Of a DNA stretch of 64,000 bases, positions 8,455 to 22,074 are shown in pieces. Each line of letters opens with the position of its first letter. The first letter of the stretch is position 1. The notes under the pieces were generated by a model, which searched no databases, was not told where the DNA came from, and saw only the letters and a program-made list of their open reading frames with translations. The stretch spans positions 21,587,059 to 21,651,058 of the forward strand of contig JAQNBH010000002.1 in NCBI GenBank assembly GCA_028752905.1, read 5' to 3'. The position numbers and the translations under genes were made by a program. Source of the DNA: Cladorhizidae sp. MBARI D1340-BT2 (Eukaryota > Porifera > Demospongiae > Poecilosclerida > Cladorhizidae).

Positions 8455-11400
8455 TAAGAGTACAATTCATAACTGCCCTAATTAACAAGACCAAAGTCCC
8501 AGATTTTGTCAACTGATAGAGAAGGCCCTTATCTGCAACATGTCAACAGATTATCAATAAATGTAGTGGTTTTTCACTGGCAGGCCACCGCTTTGGCAAC
8601 TGGAAAACGCCAGGAAAGATCGCAAACCTTACCACTTCAAATCTCCATAACTTGCTAATACTTAGAGTACTCAAAATTTTGGCACGTACAAAAGACAGAT
8701 AATTAGAAGGGCTATCCGGTGATATAAACATTATATTTTTTGGGTAAAGTGTAGAACAGTTATGAGCTTTACGGCAAAATAACAAGATTTTGGGGGGGGG
8801 AATGAGAAACATATAGACCAAATTAGGGCAAATATCAAGATAGAGAACACACAATGAAACCTATCATTCGAATCATATCAAGTCCATTACAGTGAAGTGT
8901 GCAGAATATTATGGATGTTTGATATCAACAGAGAGCACAGGGAGAGACCTATCTTAATAGCTATATATCAAGTTTATACAGTGAAGTGTGGAGAATCTAT
9001 GAAGCTAACCTGTTTAGCATCAAGATAGAGAACACATAGAGAAACCTATCTTGTGATTCTATGTATGCAGAATATACGGATGTTTGGTATCAAGAGAGAG
9101 AACAGAGAGAGGCCTACCTTTAGAGCTATATATCAAGTCTATTCAGTGAAGTGTGGAGAATCTATGAAGCTAACATGTTTAGCTCAAGATAGAGAACACT
9201 GAGAGATACCTATCTTGCAAGTCCATTACAGTGAAGTGTGCAGAATATATGGATGTTTGGTATCAAGAGAGAGCACTTAGAGAGTCCTATCTTAATAGTT
9301 ATACATCAAGTCTATTCAGTGAAGTGTGGATAATCTACGAAGCTAACATGTTTAGCATCAAGTAAGAGTACAATTCATAACTGCCCTAATTAACAAGACC
9401 AAAGTCCCAGATTTTGTCAACTGATAGAGAAGGCCCTTATCTGCAATATGTCAACAGATTATCAATAAATGTAGTGGTTTTTCACTGGCAGGCCACCGCT
9501 TTGGCAACTGGAAAACGCCAGGAAAGATCGCAAACCTTCCCACTTCAAATCACCATAACTTGCTAATACTTAGAGTACTCAAAATTTTGGCACGTACAAA
9601 AGACAGATAATTAGAAGGGCTATCCGATGATATAAAAATTATCTTTTTTGGGTAAAGTGTAGAAAAGTTATGAGCTTAACGGCAAAATAACAAGATTTTT
9701 GGGGGGAAAATGAGAAACATATAGACCAAATTAGGGCAAATATCAAGATAGAGAACACACAATGAAACCTATCATTCGAATCATATCAAGTCCATTACAG
9801 TGAAGTGTGCAGAATATTATGGATGTTTGATATCAACAGAGAGCACAGGGAGAGACCTATCTTAATAGCTATATATCAAGTTTATACAGTGAAGTGTGGA
9901 GAATCTATGAAGCTAACCTGTTTAGCATCAAGATAGAGAACACATAGAGAAACCTATCTTGTGATTCTATGTATGCAGAATATACGGATGTTTGGTATCA
10001 AGAGAGAGAACAGAGAGAGGCCTACCTTTAGAGCTATATATCAAGTCTATTCAGTGAAGTGTGGAGAATCTATGAAGCTAACATGTTTAGCTCAAGATAG
10101 AGAACACTGTGAGATACCTACCTTGCAAGTCCATTACAGTGAAGTGTGCAGAATATATGGATGTTTGGTATCAAGAGAGAGCACTTAGAGAGTCCTATCT
10201 TAATAGCTATACATCAAGTCTATTCAGTGAAGTGTGGATAATCTACGAAGCTAACATGTTTAGCATCAAGTAAGAGTACAATTCATAACTGCCCTAATTA
10301 ACAAGACCAAAGTCCCAGATTTTGTCAACTGATAGAGAAGGCCCTTATCTGCAACATGTCAACAGATTATCAATAAATGTAGTGGTTTTTCACTGGCAGG
10401 CCACCGCTTTGGCAACTGGAAAACGCCAGGAAAGATCGCAAACCTTACCACTTCAAATCACCATAACTTGCTAATACTTAGAGTACTCAAAATTTTGGCA
10501 CGTACAAAAGACAGATAATTAGAAGGGCTATCCGGTGATATAAAAATTATCTTTTTTGGGTAAAGTGTAGAACAGTTATGAGCTTTACGGCAAAATAACA
10601 AGATTTTTGGGGGGAAAATGAGAAACATATAGACCAAATTAGGGCAAATATCAAGATAGAGAACACACAATGAAACCTATCATTCTAATCATATCAAGTC
10701 CATTACAGTGAAGTGTGCAGAATATTATGGATGTTTGATATCAACAGAGAGCACAGGGAGAGACCTATCTTAATAGCTATATATCAAGTTTATACAGTGA
10801 AGTGTGGAGAATCTATGAAGCTAACCTGTTTAGCATCAAGATAGAGAACACATAGAGAAACCTATCTTGTGACTCTATGTATGCAGAATATACGGATGTT
10901 TGGTATCAAGAGAGAGAACAGAGAGAGGCCTACCTTTAGAGCTATATATCAAGTCTATTCAGTGAAGTGTGGAGAATCTATGAAGCTAACATGTTCAGCT
11001 CAAGATAGAGAACACTGAGAGATACCTATCTTGCAAGTCCATTACAGTGAAGTGTGCAGAATATATGGATGTTTGGTATCAAGAGAGAGCACTTAGAGAG
11101 TCCTATCTTAATAGCTATACATCAAGTCTATTCAGTGAAGTGTGGATAATCTACGAAGCTAACATGTTTAGCATCAAGTAAGAGTACAATTCATAACTGC
11201 CCTAATTAACAAGACCAAAGTCCCAGATTTTGTCAACTGATAGAGAAGGCCCTTATCTGCAACATGTCAACAGATTATCAATAAATGTAGTGGTTTTTCA
11301 CTGGCAGGCCACCGCTTTGGCAACTGGAAAACGCCAGGAAAGATCGCAAACCTTACCACTTCAAATCTCCATAACTTGCTAATACTTAGAGTACTCAAAA

Positions 11401-13902
11401 TTTTGGCACGTACAAAAGACAGATAATTAGAAGGGCTATCCGGTGATATAAACATTATATTTTTTGGGTAAAGTGTAGAACAGTTATGAGCTTTACGGCA
11501 AAATAACAAGATTTTGGGGGGGGGAATGAGAAACATATAGACCAAATTAGGGCAAATATCAAGATAGAGAACACACAATGAAACCTATCATTCGAATCAT
11601 ATCAAGTCCATTACAGTGAAGTGTGCAGAATATTATGGATGTTTGATATCAACAGAGAGCACAGGGAGAGACCTATCTTAATAGCTATATATCAAGTTTA
11701 TACAGTGAAGTGTGGAGAATCTATGAAGCTAACCTGTTTAGCATCAAGATAGAGAACACATAGAGAAACCTATCTTGTGATTCTATGTATGCAGAATATA
11801 CGGATGTTTGGTATCAAGAGAGAGAACAGAGAGAGGCCTACCTTTAGAGCTATATATCAAGTCTATTCAGTGAAGTGTGGAGAATCTATGAAGCTAACAT
11901 GTTTAGCTCAAGATAGAGAACACTGAGAGATACCTATCTTGCAAGTCCATTACAGTGAAGTGTGCAGAATATATGGATGTTTGGTATCAAGAGAGAGCAC
12001 TTAGAGAGTCCTATCTTAATAGTTATACATCAAGTCTATTCAGTGAAGTGTGGATAATCTACGAAGCTAACATGTTTAGCATCAAGTAAGAGTACAATTC
12101 ATAACTGCCCTAATTAACAAGACCAAAGTCCCAGATTTTGTCAACTGATAGAGAAGGCCCTTATCTGCAATATGTCAACAGATTATCAATAAATGTAGTG
12201 GTTTTTCACTGGCAGGCCACCGCTTTGGCAACTGGAAAACGCCAGGAAAGATCGCAAACCTTCCCACTTCAAATCACCATAACTTGCTAATACTTAGAGT
12301 ACTCAAAATTTTGGCACGTACAAAAGACAGATAATTAGAAGGGCTATCCGATGATATAAAAATTATCTTTTTTGGGTAAAGTGTAGAAAAGTTATGAGCT
12401 TAACGGCAAAATAACAAGATTTTTGGGGGGAAAATGAGAAACATATAGACCAAATTAGGGCAAATATCAAGATAGAGAACACACAATGAAACCTATCATT
12501 CGAATCATATCAAGTCCATTACAGTGAAGTGTGCAGAATATTATGGATGTTTGATATCAACAGAGAGCACAGGGAGAGACCTATCTTAATAGCTATATAT
12601 CAAGTTTATACAGTGAAGTGTGGAGAATCTATGAAGCTAACCTGTTTAGCATCAAGATAGAGAACACATAGAGAAACCTATCTTGTGATTCTATGTATGC
12701 AGAATATACGGATGTTTGGTATCAAGAGAGAGAACAGAGAGAGGCCTACCTTTAGAGCTATATATCAAGTCTATTCAGTGAAGTGTGGAGAATCTATGAA
12801 GCTAACATGTTTAGCTCAAGATAGAGAACACTGTGAGATACCTACCTTGCAAGTCCATTACAGTGAAGTGTGCAGAATATATGGATGTTTGGTATCAAGA
12901 GAGAGCACTTAGAGAGTCCTATCTTAATAGCTATACATCAAGTCTATTCAGTGAAGTGTGGATAATCTACGAAGCTAACATGTTTAGCATCAAGTAAGAG
13001 TACAATTCATAACTGCCCTAATTAACAAGACCAAAGTCCCAGATTTTGTCAACTGATAGAGAAGGCCCTTATCTGCAACATGTCAACAGATTATCAATAA
13101 ATGTAGTGGTTTTTCACTGGCAGGCCACCGCTTTGGCAACTGGAAAACGCCAGGAAAGATCGCAAACCTTACCACTTCAAATCACCATAACTTGCTAATA
13201 CTTAGAGTACTCAAAATTTTGGCACGTACAAAAGACAGATAATTAGAAGGGCTATCCGGTGATATAAAAATTATCTTTTTTGGGTAAAGTGTAGAACAGT
13301 TATGAGCTTTACGGCAAAATAACAAGATTTTTGGGGGGAAAATGAGAAACATATAGACCAAATTAGGGCAAATATCAAGATAGAGAACACACAATGAAAC
13401 CTATCATTCTAATCATATCAAGTCCATTACAGTGAAGTGTGCAGAATATTATGGATGTTTGATATCAACAGAGAGCACAGGGAGAGACCTATGTTAATAG
13501 CTATATATCAAGTTTATACAGTGAAGTGTGGAGAATCTATGAAGCTAACCTGTTTAGCATCAAGATAGAGAACACATAGAGAAACCTATCTTGTGATTCT
13601 ATGTTTGCAGAATATACGGATGTTTGGTATCAAGAGAGAGAACAGAGAGAGGCCTACCTTTAGAGCTATATATCAAGTCTATTCAGTGAAGTGTGGAGAA
13701 TCTATGAAGCTAACATGTTCAGCTCAAGATAGAGAACACTGAGAGATACCTATCTTGCAAGTCCATTACAGTGAAGTGTGCAGAATATATGGATGTTTGG
13801 TATCAAGAGAGAGCACTTAGAGAGTCCTATCTTAATAGCTATACATCAAGTCTATTCAGTGAAGTGTGGATAATCTACGAAGCTAACATGTTTAGCATCA
13901 AG
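8455..13902 (+). repeat. Three-unit higher-order repeat M-D-C, two copies (2724 bp)
   Basis: The copies are 8455-11178 and 11179-13902. Both M cores carry T4G9A2, and both D units carry TGCAATATGTC just upstream of their core landmark and CACTGTGAG in the tail. The copies differ in the tail of their third unit. The one starting 10271 changes from C-type to N-type, whereas the one starting 12995 stays C-type. The duplication is explained by a crossover between a C and an N unit. Confidence 0.82.
10271..11178 (+). repeat. Chimeric unit, C core joined to N tail
   Basis: The core is C class and is followed by CATTCTAATC, a variant found after several C cores. From about 10765 the variants are those of N tails: CCTATCTTAATAG instead of CCTATGTTAATAG, GTGACTCTATG, and GTATGCAG instead of GTTTGCAG. 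The switch lies between about 10686 and 10767. The next unit is M, which is what normally follows N. The unit therefore looks like a direct crossover or conversion junction. Confidence 0.78.
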
Positions 13903-14810
13903 TAAGAGTACAATTCATAACTGCCCTAATTAACAAGACCAAAGTCCCAGATTTTGTCAACTGATAGAGAAGGCCCTTATCTGCAACATGTCAACAGATT
14001 ATCAATAAATGTAGTGGTTTTTCACTGGCAGGCCACCGCTTTGGCAACTGGAAAACGCCAGGAAAGATCGCAAACCTTACCACTTCAAATCACCATAACT
14101 TGCTAATACTTAGAGTACTCAAAATTTTGGCACGTACAAAAGACAGATAATTAGAAGGGCTATCTGATGATATAAAAATTATCTTTTTGGGGTAAAGTGT
14201 AGAAATGTTATGAGCTTTACGGCAAAATAACAAGATTTTTGGGGGGAAAATGAGAAACATATAGACCAAATTAGGGCAAATATCAAGATAGAGAACACAC
14301 AATGAAACCTATCATTCGAATCATATCAAGTCCATTACAGTGAAGTGTACAGAATATTATGGATGTTTGATATCAACAGAGAGCACAGGGAGAGACCTAT
14401 CTTAATAGCTATATATCAAGTTTATACAGTGAAGTGTGGAGAATCTATGAAGCTATCCTGTTTAGCATCAAGATAGAGAACACATAGAGAAACCTATCTT
14501 GTGATTCTATGTATGCAGAATATACGGATGTTTGGTATCAAGAGAGAGAACAGAGAGAGGCCTACCTTTAGAGCTATATATCAAGTCTATTCAGTGAAGT
14601 GTGGAGAATCTATGAAGCTAACATGTTCAGCTCAAGATAGAGAACACTGAGAGATACCTATCTTGCAAGTCCATTACAGTGAAGTGTGCAGAATATATGG
14701 ATGTTTGGTATCAAGAGAGAGCACTTAGAGAGTCCTATCTTAATAGCTATACATCAAGTCTATTCAGTGAAGTGTGGATAATCTACGAAGCTAACATGTT
14801 TAGCATCAAG
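13903..14810 (+). repeat. S-class 908-bp unit
   Basis: The core reads CTATCTGATGATATAAAA and GAAATGTTATG, the variants that dominate the long units beyond 36 kb, yet the unit is 908 bp and lacks both ATAT and the 338-bp block. S-class units of this short form recur at 22983 and 27523. They are plausible relatives of the lineage that gave rise to the 1250-bp family. Confidence 0.8.
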
Positions 14811-17800
14811 TAAGAGTACAATTCATAACTGCCCTAATTAACAAGACCAAAGTCCCAGATTTTGTCAACTGATAGAGAAGGCCCTTATCTGCAACATGTC
14901 AACAGATTATCAATAAATGTAGTGGTTTTTCACTGGCAGGCCACCGCTTTGGCAACTGGAAAACGCCAGGAAAGATCGCAAACCTTACCACTTCAAATCA
15001 CCATAACTTGCTAATACTTAGAGTACTCAATATTTTGGCACGTACAAAAGACAGATAATTAGAAGGGATATTCGCTGATATAAAAATTATCTTTTTGGGG
15101 TAAAGTGTAGAAAAGTTATGAGCTTTACGGCAAAATAACAATATTTTGGGGGGGAAAATGAGAAACATATTGACCAAATTAGGGCAAATATCAAGATAGA
15201 GAACACACAATGAAACCTATCATTCGAATCATATCAAGTCCATTACAGTGAAGTGTGCAGAATATTATGGATGTTTGATATCAACAGAGAGCACAGGGAG
15301 AGACCTATCTTAATAGCTATATATCAAGTTTATACAGTGAAGTGTGGAGAATCTATGAAGCTAACCTGTTTAGCATCAAGATAGAGAACACATAGAGAAA
15401 CCTATCTTGTGACTCTATGTATGCAGAATATACGGATGTTTGGTATCAAGAGAGAGAACAGAGAGAGGCCTACCTTTAGAGCTATATATCAAGTCTATTC
15501 AGTGAAGTGTGGAGAATCTATGAAGCTAACATGTTCAGCTCAAGATAGAGAACACTGAGAGATACCTATCTTGCAAGTCCATTACAGTGAAGTGTGCAGA
15601 ATATATGGATGTTTGGTATCAAGAGAGAGCACTTAGAGAGTCCTATCTTAATAGCTATACATCAAGTCTATTCAGTGAAGTGTGGATAATCTACGAAGCT
15701 AACATGTTTAGCATCAAGTAAGAGTACAATTCATAACTGCCCTAATTAACAAGACCAAAGTCCCAGATTTTGTCAACTGATAGAGAAGGCCCTTATCTGC
15801 AACATGTCAACAGATTATCAATAAATATAGTGGTTTTTCACTGGCAGGCCACCGCTTTGGCAACTGGAAAACGCCAGGAAAGATCGCAAACCTTACCACT
15901 TCAAATCACCATAACTTGCTAATACTTAGAGTACTCAATATTTTGGCACGTACAAAAGACAGATAATTAGAAGGGCTATTCGCTGATATAAAAATTATCT
16001 TTTTGGGGTAAAGTGTAGAAAAGTTATGAGCTTTACGGCAAAATAACAATATTTTGGGGGGAAAAATGAGAAACATATTGACCAAATTAGGGCAAATATC
16101 AAGATAGAGAACACACAATGAAACCTATCATTCGAATCATATCAAGTCCATTACAGTGAAGTGTGCAGAATATTATGGATGTTTGATATCAACAGAGAGC
16201 ACAGGGAGAGACCTATCTTAATAGCTATATATCAAGTTTATACAGTGAAGTGTGGAGAATCTATGAAGCTAACCTGTTTAGCATCAAGATAGAGAACACA
16301 TAGAGAAACCTATCTTGTGACTCTATGTATGCAGAATATACGGATGTTTGGTATCAAGAGAGAGAACAGAGAGAGGCCTACCTTTTGAGCTATATATCAA
16401 GTCTATTCAGTGAAGTGTGGAGAATCTATGAAGCTAACATGTTCAGCTCAAGATAGAGAACACTGAGAGATACCTATCTTGCAAGTCCATTACAGTGAAG
16501 TGTGCAGAATATATGGATGTTTGGTATCAAGAGAGAGCACTTAGAGAGTCCTATCTTAATAGCTATACATCAAGTCTATTCAGTGAAGTGTGGATAATCT
16601 ACGAAGCTAACATGTTTAGCATCAAGTAAGAGTACAATTCATAACTGCCCTAATTAACAAGACCAAAGTCCCAGATTTTGTCAACTGATAGAGAAGGCCC
16701 TTATCTGCAACATGTCAACAGATTATCAATAAATGTAGTGGTTTTTCACTGGCAGGCCACCGCTTTGGCAACTGGAAAACGCCAGGAAAGATCGCAAACC
16801 TTACCACTTCAAATCTCCATAACTTGCTAATACTTAGAGTACTCAAAATTTTGGCACGTACAAAAGACAGATAATTAGAAGGGCTATCCGGTGATATAAA
16901 CATTATATTTTTTGGGTAAAGTGTAGAACAGTTATGAGCTTTACGGCAAAATAACAAGATTTTGGGGGGGGGAATGAGAAACATATAGACCAAATTAGGG
17001 CAAATATCAAGATAGAGAACACACAATGAAACCTATCATTCGAATCATATCAAGTCCATTACAGTGAAGTGTGCAGAATATTATGGATGTTTGATATCAA
17101 CAGAGAGCACAGGGAGAGACCTATCTTAATAGCTATATATCAAGTTTATACAGTGAAGTGTGGAGAATCTATGAAGCTAACCTGTTTAGCATCAAGATAG
17201 AGAACACATAGAGAAACCTATCTTGTGATTCTATGTATGCAGAATATACGGATGTTTGGTATCAAGAGAGAGAACAGAGAGAGGCCTACCTTTAGAGCTA
17301 TATATCAAGTCTATTCAGTGAAGTGTGGAGAATCTATGAAGCTAACATGTTTAGCTCAAGATAGAGAACACTGAGAGATACCTATCTTGCAAGTCCATTA
17401 CAGTGAAGTGTGCAGAATATATGGATGTTTGGTATCAAGAGAGAGCACTTAGAGAGTCCTATCTTAATAGTTATACATCAAGTCTATTCAGTGAAGTGTG
17501 GATAATCTACGAAGCTAACATGTTTAGCATCAAGTAAGAGTACAATTCATAACTGCCCTAATTAACAAGACCAAAGTCCCAGATTTTGTCAACTGATAGA
17601 GAAGGCCCTTATCTGCAATATGTCAACAGATTATCAATAAATGTAGTGGTTTTTCACTGGCAGGCCACCGCTTTGGCAACTGGAAAACGCCAGGAAAGAT
17701 CGCAAACCTTCCCACTTCAAATCACCATAACTTGCTAATACTTAGAGTACTCAAAATTTTGGCACGTACAAAAGACAGATAATTAGAAGGGCTATCCGAT

Positions 17801-18442
17801 GATATAAAAATTATCTTTTTTGGGTAAAGTGTAGAAAAGTTATGAGCTTAACGGCAAAATAACAAGATTTTTGGGGGGAAAATGAGAAACATATAGACCA
17901 AATTAGGGCAAATATCAAGATAGAGAACACACAATGAAACCTATCATTCGAATCATATCAAGTCCATTACAGTGAAGTGTGCAGAATATTATGGATGTTT
18001 GATATCAACAGAGAGCACAGGGAGAGACCTATCTTAATAGCTATATATCAAGTTTATACAGTGAAGTGTGGAGAATCTATGAAGCTAACCTGTTTAGCAT
18101 CAAGATAGAGAACACATAGAGAAACCTATCTTGTGATTCTATGTATGCAGAATATACGGATGTTTGGTATCAAGAGAGAGAACAGAGAGAGGCCTACCTT
18201 TAGAGCTATATATCAAGTCTATTCAGTGAAGTGTGGAGAATCTATGAAGCTAACATGTTTAGCTCAAGATAGAGAACACTGTGAGATACCTACCTTGCAA
18301 GTCCATTACAGTGAAGTGTGCAGAATATATGGATGTTTGGTATCAAGAGAGAGCACTTAGAGAGTCCTATCTTAATAGCTATACATCAAGTCTATTCAGT
18401 GAAGTGTGGATAATCTACGAAGCTAACATGTTTAGCATCAAG
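14811..18442 (+). repeat. Four-unit higher-order repeat N'-N-M-D, copy 1 (3632 bp)
   Basis: Units start at 14811, 15719, 16627 and 17535. Diagnostic variants are GAAGGGATATTCG (N'), AAATATAGTGG and CCTTTTGAGC (N), T4G9A2 (M), and TGCAATATGTC (D). Each recurs 3632 bp later. CCTTTTGAGC, for example, is at 16381 and 20013. Confidence 0.9.
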
Positions 18443-21400
18443 TAAGAGTACAATTCATAACTGCCCTAATTAACAAGACCAAAGTCCCAGATTTTGTCAA
18501 CTGATAGAGAAGGCCCTTATCTGCAACATGTCAACAGATTATCAATAAATGTAGTGGTTTTTCACTGGCAGGCCACCGCTTTGGCAACTGGAAAACGCCA
18601 GGAAAGATCGCAAACCTTACCACTTCAAATCACCATAACTTGCTAATACTTAGAGTACTCAATATTTTGGCACGTACAAAAGACAGATAATTAGAAGGGA
18701 TATTCGCTGATATAAAAATTATCTTTTTGGGGTAAAGTGTAGAAAAGTTATGAGCTTTACGGCAAAATAACAATATTTTGGGGGGGAAAATGAGAAACAT
18801 ATTGACCAAATTAGGGCAAATATCAAGATAGAGAACACACAATGAAACCTATCATTCGAATCATATCAAGTCCATTACAGTGAAGTGTGCAGAATATTAT
18901 GGATGTTTGATATCAACAGAGAGCACAGGGAGAGACCTATCTTAATAGCTATATATCAAGTTTATACAGTGAAGTGTGGAGAATCTATGAAGCTAACCTG
19001 TTTAGCATCAAGATAGAGAACACATAGAGAAACCTATCTTGTGACTCTATGTATGCAGAATATACGGATGTTTGGTATCAAGAGAGAGAACAGAGAGAGG
19101 CCTACCTTTAGAGCTATATATCAAGTCTATTCAGTGAAGTGTGGAGAATCTATGAAGCTAACATGTTCAGCTCAAGATAGAGAACACTGAGAGATACCTA
19201 TCTTGCAAGTCCATTACAGTGAAGTGTGCAGAATATATGGATGTTTGGTATCAAGAGAGAGCACTTAGAGAGTCCTATCTTAATAGCTATACATCAAGTC
19301 TATTCAGTGAAGTGTGGATAATCTACGAAGCTAACATGTTTAGCATCAAGTAAGAGTACAATTCATAACTGCCCTAATTAACAAGACCAAAGTCCCAGAT
19401 TTTGTCAACTGATAGAGAAGGCCCTTATCTGCAACATGTCAACAGATTATCAATAAATATAGTGGTTTTTCACTGGCAGGCCACCGCTTTGGCAACTGGA
19501 AAACGCCAGGAAAGATCGCAAACCTTACCACTTCAAATCACCATAACTTGCTAATACTTAGAGTACTCAATATTTTGGCACGTACAAAAGACAGATAATT
19601 AGAAGGGCTATTCGCTGATATAAAAATTATCTTTTTGGGGTAAAGTGTAGAAAAGTTATGAGCTTTACGGCAAAATAACAATATTTTGGGGGGAAAAATG
19701 AGAAACATATTGACCAAATTAGGGCAAATATCAAGATAGAGAACACACAATGAAACCTATCATTCGAATCATATCAAGTCCATTACAGTGAAGTGTGCAG
19801 AATATTATGGATGTTTGATATCAACAGAGAGCACAGGGAGAGACCTATCTTAATAGCTATATATCAAGTTTATACAGTGAAGTGTGGAGAATCTATGAAG
19901 CTAACCTGTTTAGCATCAAGATAGAGAACACATAGAGAAACCTATCTTGTGACTCTATGTATGCAGAATATACGGATGTTTGGTATCAAGAGAGAGAACA
20001 GAGAGAGGCCTACCTTTTGAGCTATATATCAAGTCTATTCAGTGAAGTGTGGAGAATCTATGAAGCTAACATGTTCAGCTCAAGATAGAGAACACTGAGA
20101 GATACCTATCTTGCAAGTCCATTACAGTGAAGTGTGCAGAATATATGGATGTTTGGTATCAAGAGAGAGCACTTAGAGAGTCCTATCTTAATAGCTATAC
20201 ATCAAGTCTATTCAGTGAAGTGTGGATAATCTACGAAGCTAACATGTTTAGCATCAAGTAAGAGTACAATTCATAACTGCCCTAATTAACAAGACCAAAG
20301 TCCCAGATTTTGTCAACTGATAGAGAAGGCCCTTATCTGCAACATGTCAACAGATTATCAATAAATGTAGTGGTTTTTCACTGGCAGGCCACCGCTTTGG
20401 CAACTGGAAAACGCCAGGAAAGATCGCAAACCTTACCACTTCAAATCTCCATAACTTGCTAATACTTAGAGTACTCAAAATTTTGGCACGTACAAAAGAC
20501 AGATAATTAGAAGGGCTATCCGGTGATATAAACATTATATTTTTTGGGTAAAGTGTAGAACAGTTATGAGCTTTACGGCAAAATAACAAGATTTTGGGGG
20601 GGGGAATGAGAAACATATAGACCAAATTAGGGCAAATATCAAGATAGAGAACACACAATGAAACCTATCATTCGAATCATATCAAGTCCATTACAGTGAA
20701 GTGTGCAGAATATTATGGATGTTTGATATCAACAGAGAGCACAGGGAGAGACCTATCTTAATAGCTATATATCAAGTTTATACAGTGAAGTGTGGAGAAT
20801 CTATGAAGCTAACCTGTTTAGCATCAAGATAGAGAACACATAGAGAAACCTATCTTGTGATTCTATGTATGCAGAATATACGGATGTTTGGTATCAAGAG
20901 AGAGAACAGAGAGAGGCCTACCTTTAGAGCTATATATCAAGTCTATTCAGTGAAGTGTGGAGAATCTATGAAGCTAACATGTTTAGCTCAAGATAGAGAA
21001 CACTGAGAGATACCTATCTTGCAAGTCCATTACAGTGAAGTGTGCAGAATATATGGATGTTTGGTATCAAGAGAGAGCACTTAGAGAGTCCTATCTTAAT
21101 AGTTATACATCAAGTCTATTCAGTGAAGTGTGGATAATCTACGAAGCTAACATGTTTAGCATCAAGTAAGAGTACAATTCATAACTGCCCTAATTAACAA
21201 GACCAAAGTCCCAGATTTTGTCAACTGATAGAGAAGGCCCTTATCTGCAATATGTCAACAGATTATCAATAAATGTAGTGGTTTTTCACTGGCAGGCCAC
21301 CGCTTTGGCAACTGGAAAACGCCAGGAAAGATCGCAAACCTTCCCACTTCAAATCACCATAACTTGCTAATACTTAGAGTACTCAAAATTTTGGCACGTA

Positions 21401-22074
21401 CAAAAGACAGATAATTAGAAGGGCTATCCGATGATATAAAAATTATCTTTTTTGGGTAAAGTGTAGAAAAGTTATGAGCTTAACGGCAAAATAACAAGAT
21501 TTTTGGGGGGAAAATGAGAAACATATAGACCAAATTAGGGCAAATATCAAGATAGAGAACACACAATGAAACCTATCATTCGAATCATATCAAGTCCATT
21601 ACAGTGAAGTGTGCAGAATATTATGGATGTTTGATATCAACAGAGAGCACAGGGAGAGACCTATCTTAATAGCTATATATCAAGTTTATACAGTGAAGTG
21701 TGGAGAATCTATGAAGCTAACCTGTTTAGCATCAAGATAGAGAACACATAGAGAAACCTATCTTGTGATTCTATGTATGCAGAATATACGGATGTTTGGT
21801 ATCAAGAGAGAGAACAGAGAGAGGCCTACCTTTAGAGCTATATATCAAGTCTATTCAGTGAAGTGTGGAGAATCTATGAAGCTAACATGTTTAGCTCAAG
21901 ATAGAGAACACTGTGAGATACCTACCTTGCAAGTCCATTACAGTGAAGTGTGCAGAATATATGGATGTTTGGTATCAAGAGAGAGCACTTAGAGAGTCCT
22001 ATCTTAATAGCTATACATCAAGTCTATTCAGTGAAGTGTGGATAATCTACGAAGCTAACATGTTTAGCATCAAG
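18443..22074 (+). repeat. Four-unit higher-order repeat N'-N-M-D, copy 2 (3632 bp)
   Basis: This matches 14811-18442 at every diagnostic variant checked and has the same unit lengths. The left flanks differ (S before copy 1, D before copy 2) and so do the right flanks (N' after copy 1, C after copy 2), so the duplication ends close to unit boundaries. The exchange lies near the A3/core boundary, between about 14648 and 15061 on the left copy. Its near-identity suggests one of the most recent events in the window. Confidence 0.9.
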
